Positions 17,466 through 26,550 of a stretch of DNA of 64,000 bases are shown here, one piece after another (position 1 is the first letter of the stretch; each line of letters opens with the position of its first letter). The position numbers and the translations under genes are program-made. Below the pieces are notes generated by a model. It had not been told where the DNA came from, did not search any database, and was given only the letters and a program-made list of their open reading frames with translations. The DNA is from Pseudocolwellia sp049933045 (lineage in GTDB: Bacteria > Pseudomonadota > Gammaproteobacteria > Enterobacterales > Alteromonadaceae): positions 1,984,001 to 2,048,000 of the forward strand of contig NZ_CP187926.1 in the NCBI RefSeq assembly GCF_049933045.1, read 5' to 3'.

Positions 17466-18008
17466 TTAACCTAACTTACGTACTTGGCTCGCACATTCAG
17501 CTAAAACAATCGCACCAGCCGTAGATACATTCAAAGAATTTCCCATACCAAACATAGGTATATGTATTTGATGATGGCTTAATTTTAATGCCGCTTCACT
17601 GACACCTTTGCGTTCATTACCTAAGACTAAAACACTCGCCTGAGGATAACTCACTTCTTTATAATCAACAGATTCGTGACAAAGCTCGACACTAAACACC
17701 GTATAGTTTTCATCTAATAAGGCTTGTAAACTTGTAGTGGTGCTATCACTATATTCAACCGTTACCCATTTAGCTTCATTGCGAGATGCTTTTCGTAACT
17801 TCTTATCAGAGATAGTTAATTCACCACAGACTATTATTTTTTCTATCGCAAAAGCATCAGCTAATCGAATAAAAGAACCAATATTGTAGCTATTGGTTAC
17901 ATTGTCTAACACCACAATTAATGGCAGTTTTGGCTTTTGGAGGTACTCGTCTCTACTAGGTTTGGTTTTTCTGAGGTCGTCTTTGTTCATTTGCATTGCT
18001 GAATGCAT
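17466..18008 (-). CDS. TrmH/SpoU-family RNA 2'-O-methyltransferase
   Basis: The 180-residue protein shows the three SPOUT motifs: LDNVTNSYNIGSFIRLADAF (motif 1), VLVLGNERKGVS (motif 2) and IPMFGMGNSLNVSTAGAIVLAE (motif 3), which together form the knotted SAM site. It lacks the N-terminal substrate-binding domain of RlmB. Such single-domain members methylate ribose in tRNA or rRNA; the target is not determined. Possible upstream in-frame starts lie close together (MHSAMQMN). Confidence 0.9.
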   Translation of the reverse strand: MHSAMQMNKDDLRKTKPSRDEYLQKPKLPLIVVLDNVTNSYNIGSFIRLADAFAIEKIIVCGELTISDKKLRKASRNEAKWVTVEYSDSTTTSLQALLDENYTVFSVELCHESVDYKEVSYPQASVLVLGNERKGVSEAALKLSHHQIHIPMFGMGNSLNVSTAGAIVLAECASQVRKLG

Positions 18009-18197
18009 GATATATATCCTGTTAACGCTTTGGTATTACTGGGCTTATGTTTGCTATTGACCAGATTATATCAAGATTCGTTGGAACTGACTGAAACCAT
18101 TCTTAATATTTCTTAATTTATTCAGCAATAAGCTTTGGCTTGAAGTAAACTACACCGCGACAATTATCTTATATTATCTAAAAGCAGTAAAACTTCT

Positions 18198-19478
18198 ATG
18201 CAGACTCTATCTCAATTAAAAAATGGTGACTTACTGGGCGTTAAACGCTTAGCACTTTCTGAAAACTTAACTTCATTTCCTCTCGAAATTTTAAGTTTGG
18301 CTGACAGCTTAGAAGTATTAGATTTATCGAATAACCAATTAACCTCTTTACCTAAAGAGTTAGTTCAATTAACTAAACTCAAAATGTTTTTTGCTTCTGA
18401 TAATCCTTTTACCACTTTGCCTGAAGTACTTGGACAATGTGAAAGTTTAGAAATGGTCGGCTTTAAAGCGAATAAAATTAGAACGGTACCTGCAAATGCC
18501 TTACCTAAAAAGTTACGTTGGTTAATATTAACGGATAATTGTATTAAGCTTTTACCTGATACTTTAGGCGAATGCACTCTATTACAAAAACTCATGGTTG
18601 CAGGCAATCAATTAACTGAACTGCCACTCACCATGGCGAAGCTGAAAAATCTTGAGTTAGTGCGTATTTCAGCTAACCAACTCAACGAGTGCCCTACTCA
18701 CTTATTACAACTACCTAAGCTTGCTTGGCTGGCTTTTTCAGGTAATCCTTTTAGCAAAGCTCAAACAGATACTACTAGCTTTGATGAAGTTGTTTTGAAT
18801 GAAGCAAACATTCAGACTTCCGTTCCTTTAGTCCCATCTTCTAGTTACGTCTTACAAGAAGAACTTGGGCGCGGTGCATCAGGTGTTATTTCACGCGCCG
18901 TATGGAAAGAAAATCAATCAAAGTTTCCTAATGAGATCGCTGTAAAAGTATTTAAAGGCGAAATAACGAGTGACGGTTATCCAAAAGATGAATTACAAGT
19001 TTGTTTAAAAACAGGTAACCACAAAAATATTGTTCGCTCTTTAGCCCAAGTAAACGAAGACGGTTATTTAGCGCTTATTATGGGATTGATACCTGCAGGT
19101 TATAATAATTTAGGCTTACCACCCTCTTTGAAAAGCTGTACTCGAGATACTTTTCCCACTGACTTCACTTTAAGTATTCATCAAATAAGTAAAATAGTGT
19201 CGCAGATGCAAGACGTGTTTGAACACTTACATAGCAACCAAGTTTCTCATGGCGATTTGTATGCTCATAACACCTTATTTGATGATGAAGCGAATATTAT
19301 ATTTGGTGATTTTGGCGCGGCAACCATGTACCACATGCTAACAAGCGAACAGCAGCTATTAATGCAACAGATTGAAGCGCGTGCTTTAAATCACTTTATT
19401 GATGATCTATTGAGTGTTTGCTGTGAGCAAGATAAACACAGTGAAGTTTATAAAAAATCACTCAAAAAAGTAGGCTAA
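18198..19478 (+). CDS. Leucine-rich-repeat protein kinase
   Basis: The 426-residue protein has an N-terminal LRR domain (about residues 15-190) with repeats of the type LEVLDLSNNQLTSLPKEL and LVRISANQLNECPTHLL. A eukaryotic-like kinase domain starts near residue 213: glycine loop ELGRGASGVISRA, the VAIK-type Lys in IAVKVFKG, catalytic loop HGDLYAHNTL (Asp and Asn kept; the HRD Arg is Gly) and metal-binding DFG in FGDFGAAT. The lobe after DFG is short. No transmembrane segment is seen, so it is cytoplasmic. Substrate unknown. Kinases lacking the HRD Arg usually do not need activation-loop phosphorylation. Confidence 0.88.
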   Translation: MQTLSQLKNGDLLGVKRLALSENLTSFPLEILSLADSLEVLDLSNNQLTSLPKELVQLTKLKMFFASDNPFTTLPEVLGQCESLEMVGFKANKIRTVPANALPKKLRWLILTDNCIKLLPDTLGECTLLQKLMVAGNQLTELPLTMAKLKNLELVRISANQLNECPTHLLQLPKLAWLAFSGNPFSKAQTDTTSFDEVVLNEANIQTSVPLVPSSSYVLQEELGRGASGVISRAVWKENQSKFPNEIAVKVFKGEITSDGYPKDELQVCLKTGNHKNIVRSLAQVNEDGYLALIMGLIPAGYNNLGLPPSLKSCTRDTFPTDFTLSIHQISKIVSQMQDVFEHLHSNQVSHGDLYAHNTLFDDEANIIFGDFGAATMYHMLTSEQQLLMQQIEARALNHFIDDLLSVCCEQDKHSEVYKKSLKKVG

Positions 19479-19592
19479 ACATTTAGTTTCTAATGATATT
19501 TGATGGGATAGCTATTCATTCAATTACAGTGAAATAAGCATGTAAAATTGAATGAATAGATGAATATTAACAGGTACTCATGTCTCAGCTTA

Positions 19593-20009
19593 TTAAGACG
19601 CTTGTTTTGGGAAAGCGGTTATATTTTCTGGAATAACAAACCAACTGAGCTTTTCGCTTACCCATACATGAACACTAGGTTGAAAAATAGTATCGTCTGC
19701 GACATCAATCGGTTGTAATTTTAATCTGATGCTAGATAAGTCATCAGGGTTGTAGTGATAAACTCTATTGCCACAACCAACGCAAAATTTAGCGTGATTT
19801 TTATTTCCACTATCAGCAATACGAACCCATTCATTAAAAGTTCCGCTGAACTCGATATCATTAGTGTCAACAACGATTGTTATGCTAAATGCGCTAGTAG
19901 ATAACTTTCTACATTCTTGACAATGGCAAGCCATAACCTTTGTAGGTTTAGCTTTTATTGTGTAACTGATATTGCCACATTGGCAAGTACCCTTAATTGG
20001 ATATGTCAT
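19593..20009 (-). CDS. GFA (CENP-V/glutathione-dependent formaldehyde-activating-like) family protein
   Basis: The 138-residue protein has the family's zinc ligands: GTCQCGNISY near the N-terminus, ACHCQECRK near residue 28 and FCVGCGNRVYHY near residue 76. This Mss4-like zinc fold includes Gfa enzymes that bind S-hydroxymethylglutathione, but most bacterial members have no proven reaction. No linked formaldehyde genes are present. Confidence 0.88.
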   Translation of the reverse strand: MTYPIKGTCQCGNISYTIKAKPTKVMACHCQECRKLSTSAFSITIVVDTNDIEFSGTFNEWVRIADSGNKNHAKFCVGCGNRVYHYNPDDLSSIRLKLQPIDVADDTIFQPSVHVWVSEKLSWFVIPENITAFPKQAS

Positions 20010-20046
20010 AAATTCTCTCTAAATTATTTTCATTTTTATCTTAAGC

Positions 20047-20769
20047 TTACGAAGCAGCAGTAAGCATAAAACCGAACATGCCAAATACAAAACCTAACAC
20101 GGCTCCCATCGGTGGAGCTAAGTGATTTTTCAATACAACTTTGGGTGCTAAATCTTGAAATATTGAGTAAAGAATACCGCCTGAAGCAAATAACATAATA
20201 CATGCGATAACTACTGGGTAACCTGAAAGCCAGAGGTAGCCAGATGCACCCGCAACAGGGCCTAAAAGGGCTAATAGTGTAAATATAATAAGTATTTTAC
20301 GTGTATTAAAAGACGGCGATTCATTTAACTCACGATAAGCACTAAAGCCTTCGGGTATATTTTGTAATGCAATTAAGCCCGCAAGTAAAAATGCCCCGTT
20401 ACTTCCTGTAGCAAATGCAGCACCTAATGCGATTGATTCAGGAACAAAGTCAGAAACCATTGCCGCAAGTTGGCTAGCAGGTGTATTTCTCTTTTTAAGA
20501 AAAATATCGAGATACATAAAACATAAGCCACCTAAGATAAAAAAAGCACAGGCGGTAAATGGTGTTGTATGTTCCATTCCTTCAGGTACCAATACTAAAG
20601 CCACTGCAGACAATAACGCCCCGCCCCCAAAAGCAACAATACCGTGTTGTACTTCATTATTTATCCAACGCATTTTAAAGCAAGCTAATGCAGCTCCTAC
20701 CGTCATACCTAATCCAGCCAGTAATGTTGATGCAATAACAACAAACAATAAGGTCACACAATTCTCCAA
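20047..20769 (-). CDS. ZIP-family divalent metal transporter
   Basis: The 240-residue inner-membrane protein has about eight hydrophobic helices. The fourth-to-fifth helix region has the ZIP signature motifs SDFVPESIALG and LQNIPEGFSAYRE, with metal-coordinating Asn/Pro/Glu but no His in the first motif. The usual His-rich loop is short. It resembles ZupT-like zinc/iron importers. It lies 37 bases from the GFA gene on the same strand and may be co-transcribed. Confidence 0.85.
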   Translation of the reverse strand: MENCVTLLFVVIASTLLAGLGMTVGAALACFKMRWINNEVQHGIVAFGGGALLSAVALVLVPEGMEHTTPFTACAFFILGGLCFMYLDIFLKKRNTPASQLAAMVSDFVPESIALGAAFATGSNGAFLLAGLIALQNIPEGFSAYRELNESPSFNTRKILIIFTLLALLGPVAGASGYLWLSGYPVVIACIMLFASGGILYSIFQDLAPKVVLKNHLAPPMGAVLGFVFGMFGFMLTAAS

Positions 20770-20914
20770 TAATATAATGGGTAGTACTTAAATTTCACTT
20801 AATTATGAGTGATTTAAATAAAAAATCATTCATTAAAAACTTTTAACATTATGATGATAACCCTACCTTATGTATATACCTATACTGATTGGTAACAAGT
20901 ATATCTTGAGCCTT

Positions 20915-20959
20915 TTGTTATGACTTCGTGATAACTCTGTGATAACTGCTTCTTATCAT
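20915..20959 (+). promoter_or_regulatory. Pho-box-like direct repeats and -10 upstream of the third spondin gene
   Basis: Heptamers TTGTTAT, TCGTGAT and CTGTGAT are spaced by four bases (11-base period) from 20915 to 20943. TATCAT at 20954-20959 starts ten bases after the last repeat, the spacing expected for a PhoB-type promoter. CTGTGAT matches six of seven bases of the PhoB half site. The array shares TTGTTATG-N5-GTGAT-N6-GTGA with the one at 15544. Confidence 0.45.
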
Positions 20960-21027
20960 GTTAATCAAGTGCTAATTAATTGTAATTAGCATAGGGACAC
21001 GTAATTTATACTTTGGGGAAAATTAGC

Positions 21028-21873
21028 ATGAAAATAATAAAAACAGCATTGTTAACAGCATTAACGGGTAGCGCTTTACTATCTGGTGCATCACAAGCAG
21101 CAATGGTTGAAGTAGAAGTAAGTAACTTATTCAATACAGGCGGTTTAGCACTAACACCTGTATGGGTTGGTTTTCACGATGGGTCTTTTGATTCATTTGA
21201 TGCTGGCTCTACATCTTCAGCTTCGTTACAAGCATTAGCAGAAGGCGGTGACTTTTCAGGTATTTCTTCTGACTTTATGGCAAGTAATGCAACTGGACAG
21301 CAAGGTGCAGTGCTTGCTCCTGAAGGATTTGGTGGTGCTCCAGTATTTGAACCTGGGGAAACGGCAACATCAGCAATATTTGACATCAATGCAACCGACA
21401 ATGGCTACTTCAGTTTCTTGTCTATGTTAATTCCTACTAACGATGCTTTTATTGGCAACGATAGTGCAACAGCTTATTCATTATTTGATATGAATAATGA
21501 GTTTGTTGGATTAGATATTTTAGTATTAGGTTCAGATGTTTGGGATTCAGGTACAGAATTAAATAGAGGCTATGGCTCTCCTTTCTTAGTAGGTGCTGAT
21601 GCAGAAGAAAGACAAGATGAAAACGGCGTAGTGGGTCAACATGCTGGTTTAACTGTTTTAGCGGGTGGTTTATCTATTTTTGGGGGTGATACGCCAGCAG
21701 GTTATTCAATTGACCAAGCAGCGGCTGACTTTACCGCACAAGGTTTTCAAGTAGCGCGTATTACAGTAAACCAAGTACAAGTTCCAGTGCCAGCAAGTGC
21801 AGGTTTATTCGCGATTGGTATGGTGGCTTTAGTTGGTTTCAAACGCCGTAAGACTTCAGTAAAAGTTGCTTAA
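21028..21873 (+). CDS. Exported spondin-domain protein with PEP-CTERM-like sorting tail
   Basis: The 281-residue protein starts at ATG 21028 (TGGGGAA upstream; a TTG at 21013 is less likely). It has a signal peptide (cleavage near SQAAM), then a Spondin_N-like domain: VEVEVSNLFNTGGLALTPVWVGFHDGSF, FSFLSMLIPTNDAFIGND, VWDSGTELNRG and FQVARITVN. The C-terminus VPVPASAGLFAIGMVALVGFKRRK is a Pro-rich motif, hydrophobic helix and basic tail, like PEP-CTERM sorting signals processed by an exosortase. It is a third paralogue of the pair at 15648-17331, with a different anchoring mode. Confidence 0.82.
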   Translation: MKIIKTALLTALTGSALLSGASQAAMVEVEVSNLFNTGGLALTPVWVGFHDGSFDSFDAGSTSSASLQALAEGGDFSGISSDFMASNATGQQGAVLAPEGFGGAPVFEPGETATSAIFDINATDNGYFSFLSMLIPTNDAFIGNDSATAYSLFDMNNEFVGLDILVLGSDVWDSGTELNRGYGSPFLVGADAEERQDENGVVGQHAGLTVLAGGLSIFGGDTPAGYSIDQAAADFTAQGFQVARITVNQVQVPVPASAGLFAIGMVALVGFKRRKTSVKVA

Positions 21874-21936
21874 TACGGCTAGCTATAAAGTTCTAACATT
21901 TGAACTTTATATTTAGCATTTAAGACTTATAAAAAA

Positions 21937-21965
21937 GGGTGATAGATTTCTCTATCACCCTTTTA
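21937..21965. terminator. Bidirectional terminator between the spondin gene and kdsA
   Basis: GGGTGATAG-ATTTCT-CTATCACCC with an upstream A6 and downstream T-rich tract. It lies between converging genes. Confidence 0.85.
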
Positions 21966-22012
21966 TTTTTATCTTTTATGTTACTTTAAAGCTAAATTAC
22001 TTAAGTAGTTTA

Positions 22013-22855
22013 TTAACCTGTAATAAGTGGTTCAAAACCTTTAACAACATCATCAATAGCTTTCATTTGCTCTAGGTAAGGTTGAAGTTTATCAAGTGGT
22101 AATGCACATGGTCCATCACACTTAGCTTGAGAAGGATCCGGATGCGCTTCAATAAATAAGCCGGCAATACCAATTGCCATACCACTTCTAGCTAACTGAG
22201 CAGCTTGTGCTCTTCTGCCGTCAGCAGAGTCACTTCTACCACCTGGCTTTTGTAAGGCATGTGTCGCATCAAAAATTACAGGTGCGTAGCTTTTCATTTC
22301 GTCCATCGCAAGCATGTCTACAACTAGGTTGTTGTAACCGTAGCAGCTGCCACGTTCACATAAGATCATTTTTTCATTACCTGCTTCAGCAAATTTAGTA
22401 ATGATATGACGCATTTCATGTGCCGCTAAAAACTGTGGTTTTTTAATATTGATAATGGCATTCGTTTTAGCCATAGCAACAACTAAGTCAGTTTGGCGAG
22501 CTAAGAATGCAGGCAATTGAATAATATCAACAACTTCAGCTACTGGCTGTGCCTGATAACATTCATGTACATCAGTAATAATTGGAACATTGAATGTAGA
22601 TTTTATTTCTTCAAAGATTTTTAAACCTTCATCTAAACCAGGACCACGATACGAATTAACTGACGAACGGTTAGCTTTATCAAAAGAGGCTTTAAATACA
22701 TAAGGTATGTTTAGCTTTTGCGTAACTTCTACATAATGTTCAGCAATACTCATGGCTAGGTCACGAGATTCAAGTACATTCATACCACCGAATAGCGTAA
22801 ACGGTTTGTCGTTTGATATTTCAATATTGTTTAACTGAATAGACGATAACGCCAT
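22013..22855 (-). CDS. kdsA: KDO-8-phosphate synthase (KdsA)
   Basis: 280 residues, the normal length. It condenses phosphoenolpyruvate with arabinose 5-phosphate in LPS inner-core synthesis. Motifs: LFGGMNVLESRDLAM, FKASFDKANRSS, RGPGLDEGLKI, IITDVHE, IQLPAFLARQTDL, NIKKPQFLAAHEM, ERGSCYGYNNLVVDM and DATHALQKPGG. It is the last gene of the hemA-to-kdsA operon and is separated from sirB1 by a DUF819 gene not present at this place in E. coli. Confidence 0.96.
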   Translation of the reverse strand: MALSSIQLNNIEISNDKPFTLFGGMNVLESRDLAMSIAEHYVEVTQKLNIPYVFKASFDKANRSSVNSYRGPGLDEGLKIFEEIKSTFNVPIITDVHECYQAQPVAEVVDIIQLPAFLARQTDLVVAMAKTNAIINIKKPQFLAAHEMRHIITKFAEAGNEKMILCERGSCYGYNNLVVDMLAMDEMKSYAPVIFDATHALQKPGGRSDSADGRRAQAAQLARSGMAIGIAGLFIEAHPDPSQAKCDGPCALPLDKLQPYLEQMKAIDDVVKGFEPLITG

Positions 22856-22915
22856 TATAAATCCTTAAATTATTACGTTTAATTTTAACTATCTTATTGG
22901 AGAGTTTATCAGACT

Positions 22916-24190
22916 TTACGCAAGGCTTTGTAAAATTTGCCCACATAACCAAGCCATATATGTTCCTACGGTATATCCTAGTACAGCAAGCAATACACCT
23001 ACAGGAGCTAAAGACGGATGAAAAGCTGAAGCTACAATCGGAGCCGATGCCGCGCCACCTACATTCGCTTGACTGCCTACTGCCATATAAAATAATGGTG
23101 CTTTTATAGCTTTAGCCACGATCAACATTAATCCTGCATGTACTAACATCCAAATACAACCTAAAACAAAATAGATAGGTGTATCAAAGATCATACGAAT
23201 ATCCATTTTCATGCCTATAGTGGCAATTAATACATATAAAAATGATGATCCTATTTTCGAGGCACCAACACCTTCTAAATTACGTACCTTAGTAAATGAG
23301 AGAATAATACCAACCGTAGTCGCAAATACAATCATCCAAAAAAACTTACTATGAAAACTATAACGCGCGGTACCTGGGTAATTAGCAATAAAATAAGGCG
23401 TTATAAAATCTGAGAATAAATGGGCAAAACCGGTAACTCCAAGCCCTACTCCCAAAATAATCATTAAGTCTGAAAGTTGTGGGATACGGCTGTGTTCTGC
23501 GTTAAATTTATCAACCTTATTTTTTAATGCTTCAATCGCCTGTGTATTTGCACCCGACTTTGCATCAATACTTTTAGCTTTAGCCGCCATAATAAGTAGT
23601 ACGGCCATCCAAAGATTGGCAACGATTACATCTACCGTTACCATTGCCGAAAATATTTGATCGCCAGCACCATAAATTTCTTTCATTGCAGCTTGATTAG
23701 CACCACCACCAATCCAGCTTCCAGCAACAGTCGCCATACCTCGCCATACAGCATCAGGACCGCTAACACCTAATAATTCAGGCCATAAAGCGGATACGAT
23801 CAATAACGCAATAGGACCACCAATAACAATACCTATCGTGCCAGTAAAAAATAGAATAATAGCTTTATTGCCTAGTTTGGCAATAGCTTTAAGGTCAACA
23901 CTAATGGTTAGAAGTACTAAACAGGCTGGTAGTAAATAACGCGATGCAACAAAGTAAAGCTGAGATTCGTCACCATCAATAACACCAAAAGTATTTAATA
24001 ACGAAGGTATAAAATAACAAAGTAAAACGGCAGGTACTATTGTGTAGAATTTTTTCCAGAAAGGGTGTGAGCTACTGGCAGTATAAAAAATGGTTCCAAG
24101 CATAATAGCTAAAAAGCCTAAAATGCTTGCATCATTAGTGACTAGGGCTTGATGTGTTTCAGCGGTTACTTGCACTGCTTGCTGTAACAT
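22916..24190 (-). CDS. DUF819-family membrane protein (putative transporter)
   Basis: The 424-residue polytopic protein has about 11-12 hydrophobic segments. The DUF819/YjcL-like features are the ILGFLAIMLGTIFYTAS N-terminal helix, MATVAGSWIGGGANQAAMKEIY (Gly-rich re-entrant-like motif) and AVGSQANVGGAASAPIVASAFH near the C-terminus. The repeated Gly/Asn/Ala motifs suggest an inverted-repeat carrier of the CPA or glutamate-transporter type. Substrate unknown. It sits between sirB1 and kdsA, with a 60-base gap to kdsA and 42 bases from sirB1. Confidence 0.85.
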   Translation of the reverse strand: MLQQAVQVTAETHQALVTNDASILGFLAIMLGTIFYTASSSHPFWKKFYTIVPAVLLCYFIPSLLNTFGVIDGDESQLYFVASRYLLPACLVLLTISVDLKAIAKLGNKAIILFFTGTIGIVIGGPIALLIVSALWPELLGVSGPDAVWRGMATVAGSWIGGGANQAAMKEIYGAGDQIFSAMVTVDVIVANLWMAVLLIMAAKAKSIDAKSGANTQAIEALKNKVDKFNAEHSRIPQLSDLMIILGVGLGVTGFAHLFSDFITPYFIANYPGTARYSFHSKFFWMIVFATTVGIILSFTKVRNLEGVGASKIGSSFLYVLIATIGMKMDIRMIFDTPIYFVLGCIWMLVHAGLMLIVAKAIKAPLFYMAVGSQANVGGAASAPIVASAFHPSLAPVGVLLAVLGYTVGTYMAWLCGQILQSLA

Positions 24191-24232
24191 ACATTCTCCA
24201 ATAGTAAATTAAATACGTTCGTTTATTACCAC

Positions 24233-25036
24233 CTAATGAAGAGTGTTATCAACAACCGTTATTTTTTCTAACTGCATTTTGAGTAATTGTGCTGCAGGAT
24301 CTTTAGGGCACTGTTCAACAAAATATTGATAATCGTCGTATGCTACCTTAAAGCAATCTAATTGGTGTAATAAAAAGCCTCGATCTCTTCTTTCAAAAGG
24401 ATCTTCTGGGCGCAAACCAATCAGTAAGTCAACACACTTTAATGCTTGATTAAAGCCAGTCTCTTTTATTAAAGAGTTTTTAAGTGCGGTTAAATGTTCA
24501 CTAATTAATGCTGTGTTTTCTATTGGTAATAGCTCAATATCACTTGGATCGCCTTCTATGTCGTCCATACGATCATCTAGTTGATGCCAATCTATCGATT
24601 CGCCAGTAACAGGTTCAAATATAATGGCATAATGCTCGTCACAAGAAACTCTGAGCATAGTATGATCAGGTACATAAACAATGTCAGTTTCAAACCCGCA
24701 GCTTTCTACAATATATTGCAGAATAACCGCTTTTAACGTAGGTGCTACCACACGATAGTCTACCGAAGTTTCTATATGAAAACTCACTACAGGCCAAAAA
24801 GCTTTTTGCTTATCAATGAACATCTGCTCAACAAACAATTCGTTTATTAAAATTTCCACTTGTTCTAATGGGTTTTCAACATCGACTATGGCTGATTGAC
24901 AGCTTTCAATAATATCTTCAATGTTCTGAATTGACGTATCGCTCGTTTCAAATACAAATTCTTCAATTAATAAGAATAGGTCAAGTAAGCTTTTTTCGTC
25001 TGACTGTAATTCAGATAACAACAATTCATTGTTCAA
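24233..25036 (-). CDS. sirB1: SirB1-family protein (transglutaminase-like/TPR)
   Basis: The 267-residue protein matches the SirB1/YchA family, encoded between sirB2 and kdsA in enterobacteria. Its N-terminal part corresponds to a degenerate transglutaminase-like fold (VDYRVVAPTLKAVILQYIV, DIVYVPDHTMLRVSCDEHYAIIFEP) and its C-terminal part to TPR-like helices (ALKCVDLLIGLRPEDPFERRDRGFLLHQLDCFKVAYDDYQYFVEQCP). The Cys expected in active members is not evident. The cellular role is poorly defined. Confidence 0.85.
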   Translation of the reverse strand: MNNELLLSELQSDEKSLLDLFLLIEEFVFETSDTSIQNIEDIIESCQSAIVDVENPLEQVEILINELFVEQMFIDKQKAFWPVVSFHIETSVDYRVVAPTLKAVILQYIVESCGFETDIVYVPDHTMLRVSCDEHYAIIFEPVTGESIDWHQLDDRMDDIEGDPSDIELLPIENTALISEHLTALKNSLIKETGFNQALKCVDLLIGLRPEDPFERRDRGFLLHQLDCFKVAYDDYQYFVEQCPKDPAAQLLKMQLEKITVVDNTLH

Positions 25037-25163
25037 AATAGTTATATGTTTCCAATAATTAGGTTGACTGTGTATATAGCTATTTACACAACTATATACA
25101 CTTTCGGCATTTAAATATTAATGCCTTTATATGGGGTGAAAATTATCGTTTTAAAAGGGGTAA

Positions 25164-25526
25164 TTAAAAGAAAACACCTTGTTTGCTTATTGCAATTCTA
25201 ACCACTAATATGATCCAGCCTAATGCACCTAAATAACCAATAATTCGCATAGTATTGTTTTTAGCCAATTTTAAAGTGTAGAACGCAGTAAAGATATAAG
25301 CGATAACAGCAAGGATTTTTTCACCTAACCATAGTTGTTCAAAAGGGTTAATCGATAATTTAACGGCCATTGTTATGCCCAGAGCAAGTAAAAAAGTATC
25401 GATAACATGTGGTGCTATTTTTACCCATTTTTTATTCAATTGGGCTGAGCCCATCAATAACCAAGCAAAACGTAATGTTAATAAAAGAACACTAAGTAAA
25501 GCCAATGTCATGTGTAAATGTTTCAT
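25164..25526 (-). CDS. sirB2: SirB2-family integral membrane protein
   Basis: The 120-residue protein has four hydrophobic helices: HMTLALLSVLLLTLRFAWLL, VIDTFLLALGITMAV, ILAVIAYIFTAFYTLKLA and IIGYLGALGWIILVV. Length and position between prmC and sirB1 match SirB2/YchQ. Molecular function unknown. Confidence 0.87.
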   Translation of the reverse strand: MKHLHMTLALLSVLLLTLRFAWLLMGSAQLNKKWVKIAPHVIDTFLLALGITMAVKLSINPFEQLWLGEKILAVIAYIFTAFYTLKLAKNNTMRIIGYLGALGWIILVVRIAISKQGVFF

Positions 25527-25627
25527 GGAAATCCTTGATTATATTTTGAATGATTAATTAACGTTCTATTGTGCCATTTAATCACTGAGTGAATTAATTT
25601 TATAATAAATTTTTATATTATTATGCT

Positions 25628-26515
25628 TTATTGATGAAAAGCACCGTAAGTAACACGATCATTTTCACCATAGTCTTGTATTGTTTTAACTTTACTAAAA
25701 CCCGATGCCTGCATAATATTTCTAACAGCTTCACCTTGGTTATAACCATGTTCAAAGAAGAGGAAACCATCTTGCTTTAAATAAGGTATAGCTTGATTAA
25801 CTATTTTTGTTATATCAGCTAAGCCTTCATCTTGGGCTACTAATGCACTTAAAGGTTCAAACCTCACATCGCCTTGCGATAAATGAATATCGTTTTCGTC
25901 AATATAAGGTGGATTGCTAATAATAACATCGAAGCGTTTATCTGTATCTACATTTAGAAACCAATCACTTTGGTAAATATTAACGTTATTTATTGCTAAG
26001 TGCTTGGCATTTTTTTGCGCTAATGCAACAGCATTTTCACTGTAGTCAATCGCGTCAATTTCCCAGTTTGGCTTTTCAGAGGCTAATGCAAGTGCTATCG
26101 CACCTGTTCCTGTACCTAAATCAATGCAGCTTATTGTATTACTTACAGTATCTGATGATTTATTTTCTAGGTTGTCTTCTACTTCCGCCAATATTTGTTC
26201 AATCAGGACTTCAGTATCAGGACGTGGAATTAGGGTTGATGCATCACAATAAAACGCTAAAGACCAAAATTCTTTAACGCCTGTAATATAAGCGATAGGT
26301 TTACCTAATAAACGTTCTTGAAGTAAAGCTGAATAGGAAGCGTATTGGCTAGCTGTTAAAACTTTTTCAGGCCAAGTATATAAGTAGTTTATTTCTTTAT
26401 CTAAAACAAAGCCAAGTAGTACTTGAGAGTCAAGCTTGGCGCTGTCAGATACTTTTTCAAGTAATTCAGTGCCAAGCTCTATTTGCGTTTTTATGCTATT
26501 TTTTTCAGTTAGCAT
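25628..26515 (-). CDS. prmC: Release factor glutamine methyltransferase (PrmC)
   Basis: 295 residues. N-terminal helical release-factor-binding domain, then a Rossmann methyltransferase domain: IPRPDTEVL, CIDLGTGTGAIALALAS (SAM loop) and the catalytic NPPY in VIISNPPYIDENDI. It methylates the Gln of the GGQ motif in release factors 1 and 2. It begins 36 bases after prfA, its substrate gene. The spacer segment near residues 95-105 (DNLENKSSDTVSNT) is longer than in E. coli. Confidence 0.95.
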   Translation of the reverse strand: MLTEKNSIKTQIELGTELLEKVSDSAKLDSQVLLGFVLDKEINYLYTWPEKVLTASQYASYSALLQERLLGKPIAYITGVKEFWSLAFYCDASTLIPRPDTEVLIEQILAEVEDNLENKSSDTVSNTISCIDLGTGTGAIALALASEKPNWEIDAIDYSENAVALAQKNAKHLAINNVNIYQSDWFLNVDTDKRFDVIISNPPYIDENDIHLSQGDVRFEPLSALVAQDEGLADITKIVNQAIPYLKQDGFLFFEHGYNQGEAVRNIMQASGFSKVKTIQDYGENDRVTYGAFHQ

Positions 26516-26550
26516 TAGCAGATCTTTTATAGAGTGAACAGATAAACAAA

